NCBI GenBank assembly: GCA_002843155.1
Contig: PGZD01000020.1
Location: forward strand, 1-40,550
Length of the DNA: 40,550 nucleotides
Direction: 5' to 3'
Source of the DNA: Gammaproteobacteria bacterium HGW-Gammaproteobacteria-3
GTDB lineage: Bacteria; Pseudomonadota; Gammaproteobacteria; Methylococcales; Methylomonadaceae
Below are positions 8,917-15,064 of this stretch, in pieces. Within the stretch, counting starts at the first letter, position 1, and every line of letters starts with the position of its first letter. The notes beneath the pieces are model-generated. The model made no database searches. It was not told where the DNA came from and saw nothing but the letters and a program-made list of their open reading frames with translations. A program made the translations under genes and the position numbers.

Positions 8917-10005
8917 TTAAGCTTTCAAAGATGGGGGTGAATAAGTCCAGCCGGGCGTCTTGAGGTTGCGGCTGGCCTGATTGAACAACCAGGACAGTAA
9001 CAGATTGCTGCGTCCGGCCAAACGTGTCGCGGCAATGGTCGCCTTGACACTGTCACGGCTGATCTTGACCTGATTGGAGTTTTTAAAATCAAGATTCATT
9101 TTGATTTTCCGCAAAGTCAATACCGACATGCCAAGAGCCCACAGGCAGAAATTGCGGATGCCGGTTTCATGCGCGGGAATGAGTTGCGTATAAGTCAGAG
9201 CATTTTGTAAATGACCTTGGGCAATACTGATCAAGTGCACCAGGCCGGTGCGAAAATTCTCATCGTCGGTTGCAGGCGTCAGTGTGGCCAAATCAAAGCC
9301 GGTTTCGGTGAAGATGTCTTGCGGCAACCAGCAGACGCCCCGTTGCGCATCATCCCAGATGTCTTTCAGGATATTGGTCATCTGCAGTCCTTGGCCGAAA
9401 GAAACCGACAAGTCCAGTAGTTTTTCCTTATGAGCGGCAATTTCGGGGGAATAATGGCAAAAAAGCTTGGCAAGCATTTCGCCGACGCAGCCGGCCACAT
9501 AATAGCAATAGCTGTCCATGTCGGCCAGTGTCGGCAGGCCTTCGCTCAAATCCGAAGCCTGGAACACCGGCATGCCCTCGGCCATGGTCTTGACGCAAGT
9601 CGCCAGCGCGTCAATTTGCACCGGATCGAATCGATGGGTGATATGGATTACGCGCGGGGTGACTTGTATCAGTTCGTGTTCGGCCGGAAGCGTTTGTTTT
9701 GACAGCAGCGGCGCCAAATCGTCGCTGAATGCTTCAGCACCCTGCCCCGTCTGTGTGATTTCGATAAAGCGGCTGCAAAAGGTTTTTTTCTGATAGACGT
9801 CGAGCGAGACTTCGTCTTCGATGGTATCGACGATGCGGCACAATAAATAGGCATTGGCGACCGGCTCGTATAAATTGGCCGGCAACTGCGGTATGGTCAG
9901 CGCAAAAGTCCGTGAGACGCCTTCGAGCAGTGATGCTTGAAAAGCATTGTCGGAAGTGCTGACGGGTGAGTTGAATTCTGCCATTACTGTTTGTGATCCG
10001 TTCAT
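8917..10005 (-). CDS. sqs: Squalene synthase (single-enzyme type)
   Basis: A 362-residue trans-isoprenyl diphosphate synthase of the squalene/phytoene synthase fold. The two Mg-diphosphate-binding aspartate motifs are DTIED at 60-64 and DIWDD at 215-219, with SRTFALTIPQLP at 31-42 and the YYVAGCVGEML helix at 168-178. The spacing and the long C-terminal part resemble the eukaryote-like squalene synthase found in methanotrophs rather than the shorter HpnC or HpnD. No hpnC, hpnD or hpnE is present, so one enzyme probably makes squalene from two farnesyl diphosphates and NADPH. It is the first gene of the minus-strand string. The start at 10005 has only a weak ribosome-binding site; an in-frame ATG seven codons later is possible. 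Confidence 0.88.
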   Translation of the reverse strand: MNGSQTVMAEFNSPVSTSDNAFQASLLEGVSRTFALTIPQLPANLYEPVANAYLLCRIVDTIEDEVSLDVYQKKTFCSRFIEITQTGQGAEAFSDDLAPLLSKQTLPAEHELIQVTPRVIHITHRFDPVQIDALATCVKTMAEGMPVFQASDLSEGLPTLADMDSYCYYVAGCVGEMLAKLFCHYSPEIAAHKEKLLDLSVSFGQGLQMTNILKDIWDDAQRGVCWLPQDIFTETGFDLATLTPATDDENFRTGLVHLISIAQGHLQNALTYTQLIPAHETGIRNFCLWALGMSVLTLRKIKMNLDFKNSNQVKISRDSVKATIAATRLAGRSNLLLSWLFNQASRNLKTPGWTYSPPSLKA

Positions 10006-10486
10006 AATTTGGCGGCCTTGATCCTGACATGGTGATAAAAAACAGGCTCATTAGGCGGCAATGATAGACTGTTTGTTGGTATTTTGCAAAGTATTGTTGT
10101 TTTCTGGCCAAGACCTGTGGGCGACCTCGGCTGATATATCCTATAAGCAGATAAAACAAGTATTTAGAAGGGTTTGTTGTATTTTTGCAAATAGCCTACG
10201 CTGCCTTTTGTCGGGCGTGATTGAACGACAATTTTTGTTAAAACTGGAGTCGTTTTAAAAAAAATAGTATTCTACTGGGGAATTGATAAATACTTGTATT
10301 GTATAAAATGGTTTAGATTTTTATGAGCTTTTTTGCAGTTTTTCATTATTTGTAGTGAATAAAAACCAATTTTTTGCTGTGTGGTTTTTAGCCAACATGC
10401 AGGTTATTTGTTTTTTGATTTCATTAAAATGAAGCCTGGGTGACGCCGGGTTTTATATTTTTTACGATTTATGTAAGGAGATGCTT
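10006..10486. promoter_or_regulatory. AT-rich divergent spacer between the two hopanoid arms
   Basis: This 481-base spacer separates the divergently transcribed squalene synthase and hpnH genes, so it must hold promoters for both arms. It becomes strongly AT-rich after about 10190, with many T and A runs, unlike the flanking genes. I could not assign a convincing -35/-10 pair: TATAAA at 10302-10307 is the best -10 candidate for the hpnH side, but the TTGATA at 10283-10288 is too close. A 65-codon frame at 10061-10258 has no homology I recognise and is probably not a gene. The long leader before hpnH (up to about 180 bases) could hold post-transcriptional control, but no specific structure is evident. 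Confidence 0.45.
10475..10480 (+). promoter_or_regulatory. Ribosome-binding site that sets the hpnH start
   Basis: AAGGAG directly abuts an ATG at 10481, which is too close to serve that codon. It lies six bases before an in-frame GTG at 10487, the normal distance. The GTG start also gives the N-terminus MGVPLRQQ, which fits HpnH proteins as I know them. Confidence 0.8.
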
Positions 10487-11599
10487 GTGGGTGTTCCATT
10501 ACGTCAGCAGTTGGCTGTGGGTAGTTATCTGATTAAGCAAAAATTGAAAAGGGTAGAGCGCTATCCTTTGGTGTTAATGCTGGAGCCGTTGTTCCGGTGT
10601 AATCTTGCCTGCGCCGGGTGCGGAAAAATAGATTATCCCGATGAGATCCTCAATAAACGTTTATCCGTCGATGAATGCTTGCAAGCGGTTGACGAATGCG
10701 GCGCCCCGATGGTTTCGATACCCGGAGGCGAGCCTTTGATTCATAAGGACATGCCGAAAATTGTCGAAGGTATAATTGCACGCAAAAAATATGTTTACTT
10801 ATGCACCAATGCCTTATTGTTAAAAAAACGCATAGATGATTACCAGCCGTCACCTTATCTGACATTCTCGATTCACCTGGACGGTAATCGCGAACGCCAT
10901 GACGCTTCGGTTTGTGAAGAGGGCGTTTTCGATCGGGCGGTGGAAGCCATCAAGCTGGCTTTGGATAAGGGTTTTAGGGTCACTATCAACTGTACTTTAT
11001 TTCAGGGCGAAAAAGCGCAAGAGGTCGCGGACTTTTTGGATTATGCGATGGAATTGGGTGTTGAAGGTATAACCATCGCGCCGGGTTTCAGTTATGAACA
11101 CGCCCCGCAACAAGACGTATTCATCAAAGGTCGGGATGTCAAGGATTTGTTTCGCGGTATTTTTAGCCTCGGTAAAAACCGGCGCTGGAAATTGAATCAT
11201 TCTTCGCTGTATCTGGATTTTCTGGCCGGCAATCAAAGCTATGATTGTACGCCCTGGGGCAATCCAACCCGCAATGTGTTCGGCTGGCAGAAACCCTGCT
11301 ATCTTTTGTCCGATGAAGGTTACGTTGATACTTTTCAGGAATTGCTGGACACCACGCCCTGGGATAAATACGGTAACGCCAGTAATGCCAAATGTTCCAA
11401 TTGTATGGCGCATTGCGGATTTGAGGCCACAGCGGTTGAGGATATGTTGAAAAATCCTGTCAAGGCGCTATTGACTTCAATCAGAGGGCCGCGTACCGAA
11501 GGTGATATGGTGCCGGAACCGGTACCGGTCTATGCAACGGAAAAGTTCAATGACAGTCTTGCGAAAATACCGGTCAAGATTGAAATCCTGGAATCGTAA
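10487..11599 (+). CDS. hpnH: Radical SAM adenosylhopane synthase HpnH
   Basis: About 370 residues. The radical SAM cluster motif Cx3CxxC is at C38, C42 and C45 in FRCNLACAGCGKIDYP, followed by a conserved SIPGGEPL stretch typical of the radical SAM barrel. A C-terminal group of cysteines (CSNCMAHCG) could bind a second cluster or be structural. HpnH couples the 5'-deoxyadenosyl radical from SAM to diploptene, making adenosylhopane, the first step of hopanoid side-chain growth. The GTG start at 10487 is preferred to the upstream ATG because of ribosome-binding-site spacing. The stop codon overlaps the ATG of hpnB (TAATG), so it leads a tight four-gene operon. Confidence 0.95.
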   Translation: MGVPLRQQLAVGSYLIKQKLKRVERYPLVLMLEPLFRCNLACAGCGKIDYPDEILNKRLSVDECLQAVDECGAPMVSIPGGEPLIHKDMPKIVEGIIARKKYVYLCTNALLLKKRIDDYQPSPYLTFSIHLDGNRERHDASVCEEGVFDRAVEAIKLALDKGFRVTINCTLFQGEKAQEVADFLDYAMELGVEGITIAPGFSYEHAPQQDVFIKGRDVKDLFRGIFSLGKNRRWKLNHSSLYLDFLAGNQSYDCTPWGNPTRNVFGWQKPCYLLSDEGYVDTFQELLDTTPWDKYGNASNAKCSNCMAHCGFEATAVEDMLKNPVKALLTSIRGPRTEGDMVPEPVPVYATEKFNDSLAKIPVKIEILES

Positions 11600-12732
11600 T
11601 GGCGGATTGGATCTTGTTTTTGTGCGGATTGTCCGCGCTGTTCTGGTTGTTTATCTTACTGATGCCCTGGCAGGCATGGCGCATAAACGAAGTGCTGGAG
11701 GCCGATGCGGATGCTGTCGATCATTTGGATTTAAGCGCTTTGACCGTGGTCATTCCAGCGCGCAATGAAGCGGAGGTGATTGGCGAAACACTTTTGGCAT
11801 TGACCCGCCAGGGGAAAAATCTGCGTGTCATTCTGGTGGATGACCATTCCACCGATGGCACGGCGGAGATCGCGCGCCAGCTTGGACTGGAGCATTTGAC
11901 TATCATTCAGGGTCGGCCTTTACCCAGAGCCTGGAGCGGTAAGCTTTGGGCTCAGGAGCAAGGCCTGGCGGCGGTGCAGACACCTTTAACCTTGTTGCTC
12001 GATGCCGATATCAAGCTGGCGCCCGGCTTGATAAAAAGCCTTGTGGTCAAGCAGGAATCCAAAGGTTTGCATTTTGTGTCATTAATGGCCGCATTACGTT
12101 TCGAAGCTTTCTGGGAAAAATTGCTGATGCCGGCATTTATTTATTTCTTTAAACTGCTTTATCCTTTTGCCTTGTCCAATAGGCCCGATAGCCGTATAGC
12201 TGCGGCGGCGGGCGGCTGTATTTTGGTCAACACCGAGGCATTGAAACAGATAGGCGGCATGGCGACGATTAAAGATGCGGTTATCGATGATTGTACTTTG
12301 GCGGCTGAAGTCAAAGCGGCTGGCTACAAAACCTGGATAGGCCTGACTCATGGCGCGCAGAGCATTCGTCCGTATACCACGCTGGGCGAAATTTGCCAAA
12401 TGGTGGCGCGCACGGCCTATAGCCAGTTGAATTATTCAGTGCTATGGCTGTTGACATGTACAGCTATCATGTTGGTCATGTACTCGCTGCCGGTCTTGGG
12501 TTTGTTGGTTTTTTCCAAAGATTCGGCGTTATTGGATTTTGCTGTGGTCGTCATCATGGCGGTGACTTATTTACCGGTCTTGCAATTTTATCAGCTTAAC
12601 CCGTTTTGGGTTGTCGGTCTGCCGCTTATTGCAGGGCTTTATTTGCTGATGACCTGGCTGTCCGCGTTGAGATACTGGCGCGGTGAGCGCTCCCGCTGGA
12701 AAGGGCGCAGTTACCAGGTTGTCGATCATTGA
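11599..12732 (+). CDS. hpnB: Hopene-associated glycosyltransferase HpnB
   Basis: A 377-residue membrane-bound family 2 glycosyltransferase. One N-terminal membrane segment (residues 5-23) precedes a GT-A domain with VVIPARNEAEVI at 50-61, VDDHSTDGT at 80-88 and the metal-binding DAD at 135-137; AVIDDCTLAAEVKAAG carries the acceptor-side acidic pair. Three or so membrane segments close the protein (about 280-355). The gene overlaps hpnH by one base and is followed 36 bases later by hpnM. HpnB is found in many hopanoid clusters, but its sugar donor and product are not settled; a role in glycosylating a hopanoid or related lipid is inferred from context. Confidence 0.87.
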   Translation: MADWILFLCGLSALFWLFILLMPWQAWRINEVLEADADAVDHLDLSALTVVIPARNEAEVIGETLLALTRQGKNLRVILVDDHSTDGTAEIARQLGLEHLTIIQGRPLPRAWSGKLWAQEQGLAAVQTPLTLLLDADIKLAPGLIKSLVVKQESKGLHFVSLMAALRFEAFWEKLLMPAFIYFFKLLYPFALSNRPDSRIAAAAGGCILVNTEALKQIGGMATIKDAVIDDCTLAAEVKAAGYKTWIGLTHGAQSIRPYTTLGEICQMVARTAYSQLNYSVLWLLTCTAIMLVMYSLPVLGLLVFSKDSALLDFAVVVIMAVTYLPVLQFYQLNPFWVVGLPLIAGLYLLMTWLSALRYWRGERSRWKGRSYQVVDH

Positions 12733-12768
12733 CTTTTGGCTGAAATGGATTTTAATTTTGGAGTTTTT

Positions 12769-13389
12769 ATGTACCGAATCTTTAAAAGTACCCGTCTGCC
12801 TGCTTTGATTGTGCTGTTTCTGGTTTGCGTGGGGCAAGCCTATGCGGAACAAGACAATGTCGGCGCCAGGGAAGTTGTGGAAAGCTTCCAGTCCGAGTTG
12901 ATAGCGGTCATGAAAAAAGGCAAGGAGCTGGGTTATGAAGGCCGGTTCGACCGGCTTTTCGGCCCTGTCACCCAGAGTCATGATTTGATCAAGATTGTCA
13001 GAATAGTGGTGGGGCGGGAGTGGGACCGCTTGAGCGCTGAACAGCAAAATCAATTGGTTGATGTTTTCACCCGTTTGAGTGTGGCTTCCTATGCGCACAA
13101 TTTCAAGGAATTCACCGGCGAAGCTTTCAAGTTTGACGCAGAAGAGGAAATGGCGCGGGGTGGCGCTATCGTTCATAGTCATATGATTATTCCGGGCGAT
13201 AAGGACGTTAAGTTTGATTATATGTTGAAGAAAAAAGCAAATAGCTGGAAAATAATCAATATTATCGCTAACGGTGTCAGCGACTTGGCCCTGAAAAGGT
13301 CGGAATATACCGCAATCTTGAAGCGCGAAGGCTTTTCCACGCTCATCGCGAAAATCAACGAAAAAATAAACAATTATTCACAAAAATAG
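12769..13389 (+). CDS. hpnM: HpnM, MlaC/Ttg2D-like periplasmic lipid-binding protein
   Basis: About 206 residues with a signal peptide of 23 residues ending in AYA before EQDNVGAREVV. The body (LFGPVTQSHDLIKIVRIVVGREWDRLS, DVFTRLSVASYAHNF, WKIINIIANGVSDLALKRSEYTAIL) is that of the MlaC/toluene-tolerance Ttg2D family, whose members carry phospholipids across the periplasm; HpnM is the hopanoid-cluster version. The ATG at 12769 has a GGAG site six bases upstream, whereas the longer TTG frame from 12736 would place residues before the signal peptide. It lies between hpnB and mlaA. With HpnN and MlaA it plausibly forms a path for hopanoids toward the outer membrane; this is inference. Confidence 0.88.
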   Translation: MYRIFKSTRLPALIVLFLVCVGQAYAEQDNVGAREVVESFQSELIAVMKKGKELGYEGRFDRLFGPVTQSHDLIKIVRIVVGREWDRLSAEQQNQLVDVFTRLSVASYAHNFKEFTGEAFKFDAEEEMARGGAIVHSHMIIPGDKDVKFDYMLKKKANSWKIINIIANGVSDLALKRSEYTAILKREGFSTLIAKINEKINNYSQK

Positions 13390-13398
13390 GTTAAATTC

Positions 13399-14328
13399 AT
13401 GGGCAAAAATTATTACCGCTATCAAAATGCTGGGAGCCAACCTGCACGGGGGGTTTTCCTGATACTGGTTATTTTTGTTCTAGGCGGCTGTGCCGCAACC
13501 ACTAAAATCGATGAGGATGGCAATGAAGTCGTGCTGGTCGATCCGTACGAAAATGTAAACAGAAAAATTTATCATTTCAATGGCAAGGTCGATGAATATG
13601 TCGCGGCGCCGGTGTCGAGCGCCTATCGTTATATCACACCGCAATTTGTGCAAACCGGCGTAGCCAATTTTTTCGGAAACCTGAAAACGATCAATACCGT
13701 ATTGAACGACATGATGCAGGCCAAGTTTCAGCAAGGCGCCGAAGATACCGGCCGGTTTCTGGTCAATTCAACGGTGGGTTTGCTGGGATTGTTCGATGTC
13801 GCTTCCGAAATTGGACTTGAGCAGCATGAAGAAGACTTTGACCAGACCTTGTCGGTTTGGGGGGTGCCCTCCGGTTCTTATTTAGTGCTGCCGTTTATTG
13901 GGCCATCAACGACGCGCGGCGTTCCGGGCGCGATCTTCGATACGGCTGCAAATCCCGCCAGTTATGTCGGTGTCCCCGTGCAATTGGTGCAGATGCTCAA
14001 TACCCGGGCCAATGCCGAAGGCGCGTTGAAATTTGTCGATGAAGCGGCGCTCGACCCTTATGTTTTCACCCGGGAGGCATTTTTGCAGTGGCGTCATTTC
14101 ATGGCTAAAGACGGCGCAGTCGAGCTTGAGGGCGATGACTTGATGGATTTTGAAGACGAGTTAATGGATGACGCCGACGATACCCAAGCGGAAACTGCGG
14201 CTCCGGGCGGCGATACCAAAGCGGTAGAGGATGAAAAAGCCAAAGGCTATAAATTGAAGCTGAGTCCCGAATTGCCGACGCCAGCCAATACGGACACGAA
14301 AGCCAAAATCGCTCCCCAAGTTCAGTAA
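13399..14328 (+). CDS. mlaA: MlaA/VacJ outer-membrane lipoprotein with acidic tail
   Basis: A 309-residue MlaA (VacJ) family lipoprotein. A long basic N-region leads to the lipobox LGGC with Cys31 as the lipidated residue. The core shows DPYENVNRKIYHFN, FFGNLKTINTVLNDMMQ, GRFLVNSTVGLLGLFDVA and FDQTLSVWGVPSGSYLVLPFIGPST, all hallmarks of MlaA, which removes phospholipids from the outer leaflet. After residue 240 there is an acidic tail (DDLMDFEDELMDDADD) and a lysine/proline-rich end not needed for the core fold. It follows hpnM by nine bases and ends the plus-strand hopanoid operon, converging on apt. A role in hopanoid exchange is likely from context but not shown by the sequence. Confidence 0.92.
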   Translation: MGKNYYRYQNAGSQPARGVFLILVIFVLGGCAATTKIDEDGNEVVLVDPYENVNRKIYHFNGKVDEYVAAPVSSAYRYITPQFVQTGVANFFGNLKTINTVLNDMMQAKFQQGAEDTGRFLVNSTVGLLGLFDVASEIGLEQHEEDFDQTLSVWGVPSGSYLVLPFIGPSTTRGVPGAIFDTAANPASYVGVPVQLVQMLNTRANAEGALKFVDEAALDPYVFTREAFLQWRHFMAKDGAVELEGDDLMDFEDELMDDADDTQAETAAPGGDTKAVEDEKAKGYKLKLSPELPTPANTDTKAKIAPQVQ

Positions 14329-14354
14329 AAACCACGCGACAAGGACGTTAAGCC

Positions 14355-14870
14355 TTAAAAATTAAGCAGCGAATGCACTTCATAAGCATTTAGTTTTGCC
14401 CTTCCTTCAAGAAAGTCCAGCTCCACAACAAAGGCGCAGGCGACAACTTTTGCGCCCAGTTTTTCCACGAGTTCGCAACTGGCTTTCGCGGTGCCCCCGG
14501 TAGCCAGCAAATCATCGATCAATAAAACCCTGTCGTTAGCGTCAAAGGCGTCGATATGGGCTTCCAATGAAGCACTGCCGTATTCCAGATCGTAAGCAAC
14601 GCTTTGTACGTCGTAGGGCAGTTTGCCCGGTTTGCGCAGCGGTACAAAACCCACGCCCAGTTCCCAGGCCGCTAACGAGCCGAAAATAAAGCCGCGTGCT
14701 TCCATGCCGGCCACGGCGGTAATGTCCCGTCCCGAAAAAGGAGCTATCAATTGATGGACGGCTATACGCAAAGACGCAGGGTCTTTAACCAGGGGGGTAA
14801 TGTCTTTGAAGGTTATACCGGGTTTGGGGAAGTCGGGGATGTCCCGTATTTTGGTTTTAAGTTGATCCAT
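14355..14870 (-). CDS. apt: Adenine phosphoribosyltransferase
   Basis: A 171-residue type I phosphoribosyltransferase of the usual Apt length. The opening IRDIPDFPKPGITFKDITPL and the GMEARGFIFG motif (55-64) are diagnostic, and VLLIDDLLATGGTA at 115-128 is the PRPP-binding loop. The enzyme converts adenine and PRPP to AMP. It converges on mlaA with 26 bases between the stops. A TATAAT on the minus strand (14920-14925) about 50 bases upstream is a likely -10 element, with a poor -35. Its closeness to the adenosylhopane pathway is notable because HpnG releases adenine, which Apt would recycle; that link is inference. Confidence 0.96.
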   Translation of the reverse strand: MDQLKTKIRDIPDFPKPGITFKDITPLVKDPASLRIAVHQLIAPFSGRDITAVAGMEARGFIFGSLAAWELGVGFVPLRKPGKLPYDVQSVAYDLEYGSASLEAHIDAFDANDRVLLIDDLLATGGTAKASCELVEKLGAKVVACAFVVELDFLEGRAKLNAYEVHSLLNF

Positions 14871-14919
14871 GGGTTTGTCTTGAAACTTATCAGATGATTA
14901 TGGGCCGGAAAAAGCCGTT

Positions 14920-14925
14920 ATTATA
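14920..14925 (-). promoter_or_regulatory. Probable -10 element for apt
   Basis: The minus strand reads TATAAT here, about 50 bases before the apt ATG. The hexamer 17 bases upstream (TACCGG) is a poor -35, so the call rests on the perfect -10 and its position. Confidence 0.4.
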
Positions 14926-14991
14926 CGTATGCGCCAGCGCAGCCGGTATTCAAAATAAATTTTAACGTGCGGACAGGCAATCGGGAACTGT

Positions 14992-14997
14992 TATAAT
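14992..14997 (+). promoter_or_regulatory. Probable -10 element for the downstream membrane protein gene
   Basis: TATAAT lies about 68 bases before the ATG at 15065 in the spacer shared with apt. No good -35 is found at the normal distance. The leader between contains a short imperfect hairpin (CGCGCCAG / CTGGTGCG, about 15011-15038). Confidence 0.4.
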
Positions 14998-15064
14998 TCT
15001 CGACTCCCTGCGCGCCAGATACGCTGTTCCTGGTGCGTTAAATTATACCAATAACCCGATAATA

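Noticed and set aside
10061-10258. 65-codon frame in the hopanoid divergent spacer
   Set aside because: No homology and no convincing ribosome-binding site; it is more likely part of the control region.
12736-12768. TTG start that would add 11 residues to HpnM
   Set aside because: It would place extra residues before the signal peptide, while the ATG at 12769 has a well-spaced GGAG site.
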